Assembly (NCBI RefSeq): GCF_001613005.1
Contig: NZ_BDBN01000047.1
Location: 1-64,000, forward strand
Reading direction: 5' to 3'
Source: Nocardia nova NBRC 15556
Lineage (GTDB): Bacteria; Actinomycetota; Actinomycetes; Mycobacteriales; Mycobacteriaceae
Length of the DNA: 64,000 nt
Shown here: piece by piece, positions 12,322-21,776 of the stretch
How the letters are laid out: each line of letters begins with the position of its first letter
Numbering within the stretch: position 1 is the first letter of the stretch
Notes under the pieces: model-generated
Databases searched by the model: none
What the model saw: the letters and a program-made list of their open reading frames with translations, nothing else
What the model was told of the DNA's origin: nothing
Translations under genes and position numbers: made by a program

Positions 12322-13194
12322 TCATCCCGCGACCCGCACTGTTGTCGTCGTACCCCAGATCGCCAGGCTGAGGAAGAAGTCGAGGATGTTCACCAGCACG
12401 ATCGACGCACGCACCGCGCGGCCCACGGCCACGCCCACGCCGGCCGGTCCGCCGGTGGCGTTGAAGCCGTAATAGCAATGGATCAGGATGATCACGAAGG
12501 CGAACACCAGCACCTTCACGAACGAATACAGCACGTCCTCGGGTGGCAGGAACAGACCGAAATAGTGGTCGTACGATCCCGTGGATTGCCCGTTGAACCA
12601 CACGCTGATCTGCCTGGACGCTATGAACGTGCCGAGCAGGCCGACGATGTAGAGCGGAATGACCGCGACGAATCCGGCGATCACGCGTGTGGTCACCAGG
12701 AACGGAACGCCGGGTACCGCCATCACCTCGAGCGCGTCGATTTCCTCGGAAATTCGCATCGCACCCAATTGCGCGGTGAAACCACAGCCGACCGTCGCCG
12801 ACAACGCCAATGCCGCGACCAGCGGCGCCAATTCGCGAGTATTGATGTAGCCGGTCAGGAAGCCGGTGAGCACCGAACTGCCCAGGGCGTCGAGCGCTTT
12901 GAAGCCCTGCAGGCCGACGACCACACCGACCGAGGCCGACATCATCACCACGACGCCGATGGTGCCGCCGATGACCGCGAGTGCACCCGAACCGAAGGTC
13001 ACCTCGGCCAGCAGCCGCATGACCTCCTTGCGGTAATGCACGACCGTGCGCGGAATCCACGCGATCGCCTTGGAATAGAACGACATCTGATCGCCCGCGC
13101 GATCGATGACGTTCACCGGCGACTTGAGCGCAGCGCCTACTCGGCGCATCCGCCTCGAAAAGATCGGAGAACGCTGGGAAACAACCATCGTCAC
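12322..13194 (-). CDS. yrbEB: MlaE/YrbE permease B
   Basis: 290-aa integral membrane permease of the MlaE family, with about six hydrophobic segments and the conserved EIDALEVM loop that couples to the ATPase. It starts with a GTG inside the stop of the first permease gene (GTGA overlap). Together with YrbEA it should form the transmembrane pore of the Mce lipid importer driven by MceG. Confidence 0.95.
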   Translation of the reverse strand: MTMVVSQRSPIFSRRMRRVGAALKSPVNVIDRAGDQMSFYSKAIAWIPRTVVHYRKEVMRLLAEVTFGSGALAVIGGTIGVVVMMSASVGVVVGLQGFKALDALGSSVLTGFLTGYINTRELAPLVAALALSATVGCGFTAQLGAMRISEEIDALEVMAVPGVPFLVTTRVIAGFVAVIPLYIVGLLGTFIASRQISVWFNGQSTGSYDHYFGLFLPPEDVLYSFVKVLVFAFVIILIHCYYGFNATGGPAGVGVAVGRAVRASIVLVNILDFFLSLAIWGTTTTVRVAG

Positions 13195-13985
13195 GAACCC
13201 TTGGCCGGGACAACCTGCAGGTACACCAACGTCAAAAGCAGATTGACGAAGAAGAGCACCAGGAAGGTGATCACCACGGATTGATTCACCGCGTCACCAA
13301 CACCTTTCGGTCCCCCCTTGGGATTCAAACCTTTGTATGCGGCGATCACGCCCGCGAGCAGTCCGAAGATGAGTGCCTTGAATTCACCGATCCAGAGGTC
13401 CGGGAGCTGCGCCAGCGCGGAGAACGACGCCAGGTAGGCGCCGGGAGTTCCGCCCTGCAGCAACACATTGAAGAAATATCCACCGCAGATGCCGACCACC
13501 GAGACCAGGCCGTTGAGCAACAGCGCCACCAGCATCATGCCGAGCACGCGCGGCACGACGAGGCGCTGCACCGGATCGATGCCGAGCACCTCCATCGCGT
13601 CGATCTCTTCGCGGATGGTGCGGGAGCCGAGGTCGGCAGCAACGGCCGAACCCGCGGCACCGGCGATGATCAGCGCGGTGACGACGGGCGCGGCCTGCTG
13701 CACAGTTGCCAGCACACTGGTTGCGCCGGTGAACGATTCAGCACCGAGCTGCTTGATAAGTGAACCGGTCTGCAATGCCACAACGGCGCCGAACGGGATT
13801 GCCACCAGTGCGGCGGGCAGGATCGAGACACTCGCGATGAACCACGACTGCTCAATAAACTCACGCCATTGGAAAGGCCGGCGCAGGGTGTTGCGTGCCA
13901 CGGAAATGAGCAGCGCAAAAATATTGCCGGCCTGCGCAAATCCCGACTCGACCGGAGTGCGCAGCCGTGCCAGGGGTTGATTCAC
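13191..13985 (-). CDS. yrbEA: MlaE/YrbE permease A
   Basis: 264-aa MlaE-family permease with about five to six membrane segments and the conserved REEIDAMEVLGID coupling motif. It is paralogous to the next gene and overlaps it by 4 bp. It lies only 11 bp after the ATPase gene, so the whole transporter is one transcription unit. Start codon is GTG. Confidence 0.95.
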   Translation of the reverse strand: MNQPLARLRTPVESGFAQAGNIFALLISVARNTLRRPFQWREFIEQSWFIASVSILPAALVAIPFGAVVALQTGSLIKQLGAESFTGATSVLATVQQAAPVVTALIIAGAAGSAVAADLGSRTIREEIDAMEVLGIDPVQRLVVPRVLGMMLVALLLNGLVSVVGICGGYFFNVLLQGGTPGAYLASFSALAQLPDLWIGEFKALIFGLLAGVIAAYKGLNPKGGPKGVGDAVNQSVVITFLVLFFVNLLLTLVYLQVVPAKGS

Positions 13986-13996
13986 GGTTGCGTATG

Positions 13997-15073
13997 TTAC
14001 CCGTTGGTTGTGTCGTGACGCACGGTGGTGTCGTACGTGCCGCCCTGATATTGCGGACCGTTACCCGTATACGCCGGAAGGACTTGTGTATCGCCGTTCT
14101 CTTCCATCGACTCACGGATCGCCACCTGCGCGGAATGCGGCAGGGTGTGCATGATCTCGAGTACGCGGCGGCGGCGGCGTTCCACGGCCTGGCGCACAGG
14201 CATGCCCGGGGTGGCCTTCATCTGCGGGATGATGCCCTCGATTTCCTCGGTGCCGTTGTCGTAGTGGCCGGCGTCGGCGAGCGCCTGCTCGCGCGCCATC
14301 TGGGCCTCGTCCTTCTCCTCCGACATACCGATCGGACCGACCATGCGGCCGTTGAGGAACTGCTTCACCACCGGCTCCTCCGACGTCAGGAGCACCTCGC
14401 GGGGACCGAACATGACGAGCTGGCGGCGGAAGAGCATGCCGATGTTGTCGGGCACGCTACGAGCCAGGTTGATGTTGTGGGTAACGATCAGAATCGTCGC
14501 GTCGATCTGCGCGTTGATGTCGATCAGCAGCTGCGACAGATAGGTCGTACGCACCGGGTCCAGACCGGAGTCCGGCTCGTCGACGAGGATGATCTGCGGG
14601 TCCAGCACCAGCGCGCGGGCCAGGCCGGCACGCTTGCGCATACCACCGGAGATCTCACCGGGCAGTTTGCCTTCGGCGCCGAGCAGACCGGTCAGCTCGA
14701 GCTTCTCCATCACGATCTGCTTGATCTCGGATTCGCTCTTCTTGGTGTGCTCGCGCAGCGGGAAGGCCACGTTGTCGAACAGGTTCATCGAACCGAACAG
14801 CGCGCCGTCCTGGAACAGAACGCCGAACAACTTGCGGATCTCGTAGAGCTCCTTGTTGGAGCAGGTGGTGATGTCGGTGCCGTCGATGTAGATCGAGCCG
14901 CGCTCGGGGCGCAGCAGACCGATCAGCGACTTCAGGAACACCGACTTACCGGTACCGGAGGGGCCGAGCAGAGCGCTGACTTCCCCCGTGGGCAGAGTCA
15001 GAGTGACATCCTGCCAAATCCGCTGGGACCCGAAAGATTTCGTAACACCTTCGGTCCTGACTTCGACGCCCAC
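13997..15073 (-). CDS. mceG: Mce transporter ATPase MceG (Mkl)
   Basis: ABC ATPase that powers Mce lipid import. Walker A is GPSGTGKS (about 37-44), the signature is ISGGMRKRAG, Walker B is IILVDEP followed by DSGLDP, and the switch His is in VTHNI. The roughly 100-residue C-terminal extension after the ATPase core is characteristic of MceG. I prefer the GTG at 15073: GGAGG lies 5 nt upstream and the N-terminus (MGVEVRTEGVTKSFG) matches mycobacterial Mkl. ATG 15085 and 15118 are alternatives. In Mycobacterium tuberculosis mkl also lies between rplL and rpoB, but alone; here it heads the full operon. Confidence 0.93.
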   Translation of the reverse strand: MGVEVRTEGVTKSFGSQRIWQDVTLTLPTGEVSALLGPSGTGKSVFLKSLIGLLRPERGSIYIDGTDITTCSNKELYEIRKLFGVLFQDGALFGSMNLFDNVAFPLREHTKKSESEIKQIVMEKLELTGLLGAEGKLPGEISGGMRKRAGLARALVLDPQIILVDEPDSGLDPVRTTYLSQLLIDINAQIDATILIVTHNINLARSVPDNIGMLFRRQLVMFGPREVLLTSEEPVVKQFLNGRMVGPIGMSEEKDEAQMAREQALADAGHYDNGTEEIEGIIPQMKATPGMPVRQAVERRRRRVLEIMHTLPHSAQVAIRESMEENGDTQVLPAYTGNGPQYQGGTYDTTVRHDTTNG

Positions 15074-15132
15074 GCCGACCTCCATATTTCTTCTGACGAG
15101 CGCCCATGGCCGCGTCACCGTATTTCAGCGCG

Positions 15133-15148
15133 GTGTGACGCGTCACAC
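15133..15148. promoter_or_regulatory. Candidate operator upstream of mceG
   Basis: A perfect 16-bp palindrome, GTGTGACGCGTCACAC, lies 60-75 nt before the preferred mceG start, where a promoter-proximal regulator site is expected. Its symmetry suits a dimeric TetR- or GntR-type repressor. No regulator gene adjoins the operon. Confidence 0.5.
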
Positions 15149-15268
15149 TGGGGTGCGGCCACTGTATCGCATGCCGCTGGTGCAGGACACCCTACCTGAC
15201 TGGTCGGTAGAAATGTCGACGGTAATGAGCTGGTCGCGGCGGTCCACAACATTCACCACGAAAATGCG

Positions 15269-15301
15269 AAAAGAGCGGCCCCGCAACGGGACCGCTCTTT
15301 T
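15269..15301 (-). terminator. Terminator after rplL
   Basis: Perfect 10-bp arms AAAAGAGCGG (15269-15278) and CCGCTCTTTT (15292-15301) enclose a GC-rich inner stem and end in a T run on the minus strand. It lies 19 bp past the rplL stop and separates the ribosomal operon from mceG. Confidence 0.9.
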
Positions 15302-15320
15302 CCGGACTCGATTACCGCAA

Positions 15321-15707
15321 TTACTTGACGGAAACCTTCGCGCCGGCCTCTTCCAGCTTGGCCTTGGCGGCGTCGGCGGCGTCCTTGGCGACCTTCTCCA
15401 GGATCGGCTTCGGGGCACCCTCGACCAGGTCCTTGGCTTCCTTCAGGCCCAGGCCGGAGACGATCTCGCGCACGACCTTGATGACCTGGATCTTCTTGTC
15501 GCCGGCACCCTCGAGGATGACGTCGAACTCGTCCTGCTCCTCGGCGGCCTCGGCGCCACCGGCGGCAGCGCCACCGGCGACAGCGGCAACCGCGACCGGA
15601 GCGGCGGCGGTGACCTCGAACTTCTCCTCGAACTTCTTGACGAAGTCCGAGAGCTCCAGCAGGGTCATGTTGCCGATGGTCTCGAGCAGCTCGTCCACGT
15701 TGGCCAT
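15321..15707 (-). CDS. rplL: 50S ribosomal protein L7/L12
   Basis: 128-aa stalk protein that recruits translation GTPases. It has an N-terminal dimerisation helix region (about 1-35), an Ala/Gly-rich hinge (about 36-58) and the conserved C-terminal domain with [11 protein letters not shown] and GLKEAKDLV. The start is preceded by AAGGAAA. It lies 75 bp after rplJ in the same operon and is followed by a strong terminator. Confidence 0.98.
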   Translation of the reverse strand: MANVDELLETIGNMTLLELSDFVKKFEEKFEVTAAAPVAVAAVAGGAAAGGAEAAEEQDEFDVILEGAGDKKIQVIKVVREIVSGLGLKEAKDLVEGAPKPILEKVAKDAADAAKAKLEEAGAKVSVK

Positions 15708-15782
15708 GGTGTTTCCTTTCGGTAGTTCATCCCCGCGTCGGCGGGGAGATAAGAGTTGGTTTGTCGACTTGTTCGTGTCGGC

Positions 15783-16337
15783 TTATTCGGCGTCGGCGGC
15801 GGGAGCCGCCTCGGCACCGCCCGCGGCGCGCTGCTTGTCCTCGAGCGCGGCGAACAGGCGAGCCACCTGGCCGGCCGGCGCGGCGAACAAGCCGGCCGCC
15901 TTGGTCAGGTTGCCCTTCATGGCGCCGGCCAGCTTGGCCAGCAGCACCTCGCGCGACTCCAGGTCGGCGATGCGCTCGACCTCGGAGACCGACAGCGGGG
16001 CGCCGTCCATGTAGCCACCCTTGATGACCAGCGCCTTGTTGTCCTTGGCGAAGGTCTTCAGGGCCTTGGCGGCGTCGACCGGCTCACCGGTGATGAAGGT
16101 GATCGCGGTCGGACCGACGAACAAGTCATCCAGGCCTTCGACGCCCGCCTCGGCGGCCGCACGCTTGACCAGGGTGTTCTTGGCGACGGAGTAGGTGGCA
16201 TTGCTGCCCAGCGCACGACGCAGCTGGGTGAGGCTGCCGACCGACAGACCACGGTATTCCGTGACCACGGTGGCCGTAGCGCTCTTGAACTGCTCGGTGA
16301 TCTCCGCGACCGCGGTGACCTTCTCTGGTTTCGCCAT
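15783..16337 (-). CDS. rplJ: 50S ribosomal protein L10
   Basis: 184 aa from the ATG at 16337, preceded by GAGGAGG. It anchors the L7/L12 stalk to 23S rRNA through its N-terminal domain (about 5-130); its C-terminal helix (about 135-175) binds L12 dimers. The Ala/Glu-rich tail (ending APAADAE) is typical of actinobacteria. L10 with L12 usually represses its own leader; the upstream 290 nt contain a hairpin consistent with this. Confidence 0.97.
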   Translation of the reverse strand: MAKPEKVTAVAEITEQFKSATATVVTEYRGLSVGSLTQLRRALGSNATYSVAKNTLVKRAAAEAGVEGLDDLFVGPTAITFITGEPVDAAKALKTFAKDNKALVIKGGYMDGAPLSVSEVERIADLESREVLLAKLAGAMKGNLTKAAGLFAAPAGQVARLFAALEDKQRAAGGAEAAPAADAE

Positions 16338-16627
16338 ACTTCGCCTCCTCTCTGGATGGTCGGTTCTGCGATGAACTACCGACTCACGGAGGCTGGGCCC
16401 GGGGAGGCTACGTCGACCCGGCGACAAAGCAAACGCCCCGGACGCAGAGTGGTCCCGGGGCGCACAGGAAACTCGACATGAACACACGGGCTCATATGTC
16501 GTCCCTCACCTCGGCTCTCCCTGCGTGGGCCGCCGGCAATATCGCCGGACCTTCGACTGCCTGACGGCAGCAACCAACGGTCTTCGGTAGAACGATTGGG
16601 GGTGATCGCCGAACTGGTCAGCGACCG
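16338..16627 (-). ncRNA. rplJ leader (L10 leader-type regulatory RNA)
   Basis: This leader of about 290 nt runs from the predicted start of transcription to the rplJ start. It is rich in potential stems (for example CCGGCGATATTGCCGG around 16540) and contains a terminator-like hairpin at 16424-16462. Leaders bound by the L10-L12 complex are known upstream of rplJ across bacteria. The identification rests on position and structure; I could not test it against a covariance model. Confidence 0.55.
16424..16462 (-). terminator. Attenuator hairpin in the rplJ leader
   Basis: On the minus strand CGCCCCGGGAC (16462-16452) pairs with GTCCGGGGCG (16443-16434) around an 8-nt loop, with one bulged G. 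TTTGCTTTG follows at once. This looks like an intrinsic terminator placed about 90 nt before rplJ, hence attenuation. Confidence 0.6.
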
Positions 16628-16633
16628 CAGTAC

Positions 16634-16662
16634 AGAATAGCGGATGAGCAGCTGAAACCCAA
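16634..16662 (-). promoter_or_regulatory. rplJ-rplL promoter
   Basis: -35 TTGGGT (16662-16657), 17-bp spacer and -10 TATTCT (16639-16634) on the minus strand, just downstream of the rplA terminator. The start of transcription would be near 16627. Confidence 0.5.
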
Positions 16663-16709
16663 AATCGGCCGTCTCTGCAGGCCTCTGCTCCGCCGCGATT
16701 CCCGAAATA

Positions 16710-16747
16710 CCGAAGGGCCGGCGGGGAAATCCCTACCGGCCCTTCGG
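16710..16747 (-). terminator. Terminator after rplA
   Basis: Perfect 12-bp arms CCGAAGGGCCGG (16710-16721) and CCGGCCCTTCGG (16736-16747) around a 14-nt loop, 19 bp past the rplA stop. The poly-T tract is weak, as is common in high-GC actinobacteria. Confidence 0.8.
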
Positions 16748-16766
16748 ATTCGAAAGCTACCTACGC

Positions 16767-17480
16767 TTACGCGTCCTCTTCGGTGAGGTTGCGGGTGCGG
16801 TTCGGGTCCACCGGGATGCCCGGTCCGGTGTTCGTCGAAATCGTCACCTTCTTGACGTAGCGACCCTTGGCGGTCGACGGCTTCACACGCAGGATCTCCT
16901 CCAGCGCGGCGCCGTAGTTCTCGACCAGCTTCTTCTCGTCGAAGGAGGCCTTGCCGATCACGAAGTGCAGGTTGGCCTGCTTGTCGACGCGGAAGTTGAT
17001 CTTGCCGCCCTTGATGTCGTTGACGGCCTTGGTCACATCGGTGGTGACCGTGCCCGTCTTCGGGTTCGGCATCAGGCCGCGGGGGCCCAGCACACGCGCG
17101 ATGCGGCCGACCTTGGCCATCTGGTCCGGGGTGGCGATCGCGGCGTCGAAGTCCAGCCAGCCGCCCTGGATGCGCTCGATCAGATCCTCGGCGCCCACGG
17201 CGTCGGCACCGGCGGCCTCGGCCTCGGCGGCCTTCTCGCCGGCCGCGAACACGATGACGCGCGCGGTCTTACCGGTACCGTGCGGCAGGTTGACGGTGCC
17301 GCGGACCATCTGGTCGGCCTTGCGGGGGTCGACGCCCAGACGGACGGCGACCTCGACGGTCGCGTCGGTCTTCGTGGTCGCGGTCTCCTTCGCCAGCCGG
17401 GTGGCCGACAGCGGAGTGTAGAGCTGGGAGCGGTCGACCTTGGCGGCCGCCTCGAGATAAGCCTTGCTTCGTTTTGCCAT
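16767..17480 (-). CDS. rplA: 50S ribosomal protein L1
   Basis: 237-aa protein of the mobile L1 stalk of the large subunit. Recognisable blocks include [18 protein letters not shown] and [17 protein letters not shown], which form the rRNA-binding face. It follows rplK with a 94-bp gap and ends just before a strong terminator, so rplK-rplA and rplJ-rplL are separate transcripts. Confidence 0.98.
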   Translation of the reverse strand: MAKRSKAYLEAAAKVDRSQLYTPLSATRLAKETATTKTDATVEVAVRLGVDPRKADQMVRGTVNLPHGTGKTARVIVFAAGEKAAEAEAAGADAVGAEDLIERIQGGWLDFDAAIATPDQMAKVGRIARVLGPRGLMPNPKTGTVTTDVTKAVNDIKGGKINFRVDKQANLHFVIGKASFDEKKLVENYGAALEEILRVKPSTAKGRYVKKVTISTNTGPGIPVDPNRTRNLTEEDA

Positions 17481-17574
17481 GATTCTCTGTCCTGTTCGTA
17501 AGTCAGAAGTGGTTGTCGGGACTGGCCGTCCCTCCCACGCACATCCCGCCGGTCACCGGCGGAGACGAGGACCG

Positions 17575-18009
17575 TCAGTCGGCGACGGTGATACCCATCG
17601 AGCGAGCGGTACCCGCGATGATCTTGGCCGCCTGATCGATGTCGTTGGCGTTCAGATCTTCCTGCTTGGTCTTGGCGATCTCACGGACCTGGTCCATGGT
17701 GACCGTGGCGACCTTGTTGCGGTGCGGCTCGGCGGAGCCCTTTTGCACACCGGCGGCCTTCAGCAGCAGCTTGGCGGCGGGCGGAGTCTTCAGCTTGAAG
17801 TCGAACGAGCGGTCTTCGTAGACCGTGATCTCGACCGGGATGACGTTGCCGCGCTGCGACTCGGTCGCGGCGTTGTACGCCTTGCAGAACTCCATGATGT
17901 TGACGCCGTGCTGACCCAGCGCGGGACCCACCGGCGGGGCCGGGTTGGCCGCACCGGCCTGGATCTGGAGCTTGATGAGCCCGGCGACCTTCTTCTTCTT
18001 GGGGGGCAT
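17575..18009 (-). CDS. rplK: 50S ribosomal protein L11
   Basis: 144 aa. The N-terminal domain carries the conserved Pro-rich stretch [16 protein letters not shown] that stimulates GTPase activity and contacts thiopeptide antibiotics; the C-terminal domain binds 23S rRNA. The start [10 protein letters not shown] is preceded by GGAAAGAAAG. It follows nusG by 70 bp. Confidence 0.98.
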   Translation of the reverse strand: MPPKKKKVAGLIKLQIQAGAANPAPPVGPALGQHGVNIMEFCKAYNAATESQRGNVIPVEITVYEDRSFDFKLKTPPAAKLLLKAAGVQKGSAEPHRNKVATVTMDQVREIAKTKQEDLNANDIDQAAKIIAGTARSMGITVAD

Positions 18010-18079
18010 CTTTCTTTCCTTGGTTTAGGTTCCTTACGGACTTCCGTAAGCCTGTCCCGGGGGCGGAACCCCGGAAGTC

Positions 18080-18988
<909 letters not shown>

Positions 18989-19042
18989 CTAGCAGCGCCC
19001 ATGGGTCGCTCCGCAGGCTCCGCTCCTGACGCACCCGGTCAG

Positions 19043-19459
19043 CTAGCCGAACAGCCAGTTGACACCCTTGATGAACGCCAGGTCCAACCCGCTGATGTAC
19101 GCGACCATGAAGATCACGAACACCAGGACAACGCTTGTATAGGTGACCATCTGCTTGCGGTTGGGCCAGATCACCTTGCGCAGTTCCGCGATGACTTCCC
19201 GCAGGAACTTCACCAGACGCTTGAAGGGATTGCCCCTACCGCGTTCGGCGGTCTTCTTCTTCCCCGCCGACTTGGACGCCTTACGCGATGCCGAATCCGA
19301 GCTGTCACCACGGTCGATCGTGGCGACGGAGCCGGTGTCCGAGGAGGATCCGGCGCGAGCCCGGCGAGTCGACCGCTTACCACTCGGCCGGCTGACCGCA
19401 GCGGTGTCTTCGTCATCGGCGGCATGCGCGCCGTGGCGAATGTCCCGCTCGTCGCTCAC
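19043..19459 (-). CDS. secE: Preprotein translocase subunit SecE
   Basis: 138 aa from the GTG at 19459, which has GAGAGGG 6 nt upstream; a longer frame would run into the tRNA gene. The first 75 residues are charged and low-complexity. The conserved SecE region follows, with KFLREVIAELRKVIWPNRKQ and a single membrane segment (about 105-126). It is an essential part of the SecYEG channel. It lies between trpT and nusG, the classic order. Confidence 0.96.
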   Translation of the reverse strand: MSDERDIRHGAHAADDEDTAAVSRPSGKRSTRRARAGSSSDTGSVATIDRGDSSDSASRKASKSAGKKKTAERGRGNPFKRLVKFLREVIAELRKVIWPNRKQMVTYTSVVLVFVIFMVAYISGLDLAFIKGVNWLFG

Positions 19460-19490
19460 GTGAACCCTCTCTCGTCGCTGGCATCCAGTG

Positions 19491-19563
<73 letters not shown>

Positions 19564-19803
19564 TCGGCTGGAATCGCAATGTCATCCAGCACGGTGCTTA
19601 TTCAGTTGTGCCAACCCGGGGCCACACAACACGCGCGCCGCTCCGCCGGTGTGCCGGCCCCGGCGGTCACCCGCCCGGAACCAGCCCCTCAGAGCAGCGC
19701 GCAGTGGCTGGCGACCCCAGAAATCCGAGTGTACGTTACCGCCCCGGCGGATAGCCAATCGGGCCGTCCGCCACCGCGAAGCGGCTTACCGGCCCGCCGA
19801 CCA

Positions 19804-20880
19804 TCATGCCAGCTGCACCGTCGCGGTCGCACGTCCGAAGATCTTCCGGCCACCGGATCTGGCGACGATCGCGATCACGGCGGTGCGGTTCTCCGGATCC
19901 ACCGACTTCACCTTGCCGGTGTATTCGACCTCGGCCGGATGATCGCTGGGCACGTAGACGGGGCTGGTGAACCGCACGTTGTATTCCTTCACCGCGCCCG
20001 GATCACCGAGCCAGGAGGTGACGAATCCGCCGCCCAGGCCCATGGTCAGCATGCCGTGCGCGACCACGTTGTCCAGGCCGGCGAGTGCCACGACCTCGTC
20101 GCTCCAGTGGATCGGGTTCGCGTCACCGGAGACGCCGGCGTAGTTCACCAGATCGCCGCGGGTGAGCCGGACGACGCGAGTCGGCAGCTCGTCGCCGACG
20201 GCCACGCTGTCGAACGAGCGCGTGTGGCTGCTGACGGTGACCTCGGGAACGGTGGTCACCGGCACCGGGGGCGCGGTGATGGGCGGCTCGGCGGTGGGAC
20301 GGTCGGGGGCCTCACCCATGCCGTGCATGAGGATGTTGCGGACCGCGTCGGCGATATTGGGATCGACGTCACCGCCGCTGCGGCCGACCAGGGTGGTGTA
20401 GGTGGTGAGCACCAGCTCGTCGTTCTGCGCCGTGACGATGTTCTTGGTGACGATGATGTCGCCGCCGAAGGCCTGCCGGAACGAGTGCAGGTAGACGTCG
20501 CAGGTGAGCTGGTCGCCGACCCGGATCGGGCGGTGGAATTCCAGGATCTGGTCGGTCTGCATGATCTGGCTCAGGTCGTAACCCGTGACGACCTGCTCGA
20601 ACAGCTTGCGCTGAGCCAGGATGCCGACCAGGGAGATGAATGTCACCGGTGCGAGCAGGCCGTCGTGGCCGTAGTCGCGGGCGACGCTCTCGTCCCAGTG
20701 CGCGGGGTGGTAGTCCTGCACCGCGCGTGCGTACTCGCGCACCTTCTCGCGCCCGACCTCGTAGTAGTCGTCGACGCGGTAGTGGTGCCCGACCATGGCG
20801 GCGGCGTGGGCCGAGGGGTCGAACGGTTCACTGTCGGCGGTCTGCGCGTCCACGGCATCGGTTCCGGTGTTGATTGTCAC
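19804..20880 (-). CDS. hadAB: Fused (3R)-hydroxyacyl-ACP dehydratase HadA/HadB
   Basis: 358 aa. This is a fusion of the two subunits of the mycolic-acid FAS-II dehydratase, which are separate genes (hadA, hadB) at the same locus in M. tuberculosis. The HadA half (about 25-175) is a hotdog domain lacking the full catalytic motif. A Pro/Thr linker (about 190-225) leads to the HadB half with the hydratase signature YAGVSGDANPIHW, including the expected catalytic D253 and H258, and VAHGML. It dehydrates long 3-hydroxyacyl-ACP during meromycolate elongation. Neighbours rpmG and trpT confirm synteny. No separate hadC is present here. Confidence 0.93.
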   Translation of the reverse strand: MTINTGTDAVDAQTADSEPFDPSAHAAAMVGHHYRVDDYYEVGREKVREYARAVQDYHPAHWDESVARDYGHDGLLAPVTFISLVGILAQRKLFEQVVTGYDLSQIMQTDQILEFHRPIRVGDQLTCDVYLHSFRQAFGGDIIVTKNIVTAQNDELVLTTYTTLVGRSGGDVDPNIADAVRNILMHGMGEAPDRPTAEPPITAPPVPVTTVPEVTVSSHTRSFDSVAVGDELPTRVVRLTRGDLVNYAGVSGDANPIHWSDEVVALAGLDNVVAHGMLTMGLGGGFVTSWLGDPGAVKEYNVRFTSPVYVPSDHPAEVEYTGKVKSVDPENRTAVIAIVARSGGRKIFGRATATVQLA

Positions 20881-20950
20881 GGAGAGTAGGTCCCTATCTG
20901 ACTCCGCTACCGGGAGTCTGCGGAGCGTGAAACTACCGCATGTACAGCAA

Positions 20951-20984
20951 ATGCCGGAGCGGGTCGGGAAACCTGCTCCGGCAT
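20951..20984 (-). terminator. Terminator between rpmG and hadAB
   Basis: Perfect 10-bp arms ATGCCGGAGC (20951-20960) and GCTCCGGCAT (20975-20984) with a 14-nt loop, 110 bp past the rpmG stop and 70 bp before hadAB. There is no long T tract. Confidence 0.6.
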
Positions 20985-21093
20985 GGAGTGCTGCATGGGT
21001 CGGCGCGGTCCACGAATATCCGGGAAGGTCATCGACAGACCTCCCTGAATCCGGGCGCCGACTTCGCGCGCGGCAGCGTGCACGCGATGAGAT

Positions 21094-21264
21094 CTAGCGA
21101 GATTCGCGGTGCGCCCGGTGGGTGCCGCAGTTCGGGCAGAACTTCTTCAGCTCCAGACGATCCGGGTCGTTGCGCCGGTTCTTCTTGGTGATGTAGTTGC
21201 GATGCTTGCACTGCTCGCAGGCCAAGGTGATCTTTGGCCGGACATCGGTGGACTTCGCGGCCAC
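21094..21264 (-). CDS. rpmG: 50S ribosomal protein L33
   Basis: 56-aa ribosomal protein read from the GTG at 21264 to the TAG at 21094-21096. The sequence begins [20 protein letters not shown] and has the [16 protein letters not shown] core. It is the zinc-binding form, with paired cysteines C16/C19 and C43/C46. It lies just downstream of metT and upstream of hadAB, matching rpmG2 of M. tuberculosis. Confidence 0.96.
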
Positions 21265-21310
21265 GATTATGCCTTCTTTCCGGTCAACCTAGAGGGTCAA
21301 TCAGTATGGG

Positions 21311-21383
21311 TAGCGATGGCCGGACTCGAACCGGCGACACAACGATTATGAGTCGTTTGCTCTACCGCCTGAGCTACACCGCC
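21311..21383 (-). tRNA. metT: tRNA-Met (anticodon CAT, elongator)
   Basis: 73-nt cloverleaf. Acceptor GGCGGTG pairs with CATCGCT using two G-U pairs, the anticodon loop is CTCATAA, the T arm is GGTTCGAGTCC and the discriminator is A. The first pair is G-U rather than the C-A mismatch of initiator tRNA, so it is the elongator species. Confidence 0.95.
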
Positions 21384-21460
21384 ATATGCGCGGCAATGCG
21401 GGCGGAACCAGGTTCGGCTCTGTGTGGAGTGCCGAGTCGGTCACCACCGGCAATCCGGCG

Positions 21461-21533
21461 AGCCCCCTAACGGAATCGAACCGTTGACCTTTTCCTTACC
21501 ATGGAAACGCTCTGCCGACTGAGCTAAGGGGGC
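21461..21533 (-). tRNA. thrT: tRNA-Thr (anticodon GGT)
   Basis: 73-nt cloverleaf with acceptor GCCCCCT/AGGGGGC, anticodon stem TTTCC/GGAAA with loop ATGGTAA (GGT), T arm GGTTCGATTCC and discriminator T. It is first in the thrT-metT-rpmG-hadAB run. Confidence 0.96.
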
Positions 21534-21591
21534 ATGGCTACATTCGCTCCGAACTCGAATGCTCGAACCCGGGGCGCTGAAGCCTTGAACG

Positions 21592-21621
21592 AGGTTACAC
21601 ACTCCCCGGCAAAGTTACCAA
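21592..21621 (-). promoter_or_regulatory. Candidate thrT promoter
   Basis: -35 TTGGTA (21621-21616), 18-bp spacer and -10 TAACCT (21597-21592), about 60 bp upstream of thrT on the minus strand. Confidence 0.4.
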
Positions 21622-21700
21622 ACCAGCTGGTAAGAGCCGTATTTTCTGCGACGAACGCTCGGGAACGCAACCGACACGAGAAACGCCACCGGCTGGAAGG

Positions 21701-21755
21701 GGGGTCCGGGGGGCGAAGCCCCTCCGGCGTGGGGGTGTGGGGGCCGGGCCCCCAC
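21701..21755. repeat. GC-rich double hairpin element
   Basis: Two strong hairpins lie in a row: GGGGC-GAA-GCCCC (about 21710-21722) and GTGGGGGC-CGG-GCCCCCAC (21737-21755). They are separated by a G-rich stretch and directly follow the tRNA-Tyr terminator. The composition is unlike a coding sequence. Short GC-rich hairpin elements of this look are often dispersed in actinomycete intergenic regions; copies elsewhere cannot be checked here. Confidence 0.5.
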
Positions 21756-21776
21756 AAATCACCCTCGAACAAGAAG

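Noticed and set aside
16376-16573. 65-codon frame in the rplJ leader, with an internal ATG behind AGGGAC
   Set aside because: It crosses the attenuator hairpin and encodes an Arg/Pro-rich sequence with no family; a leader peptide cannot be excluded but is not supported.
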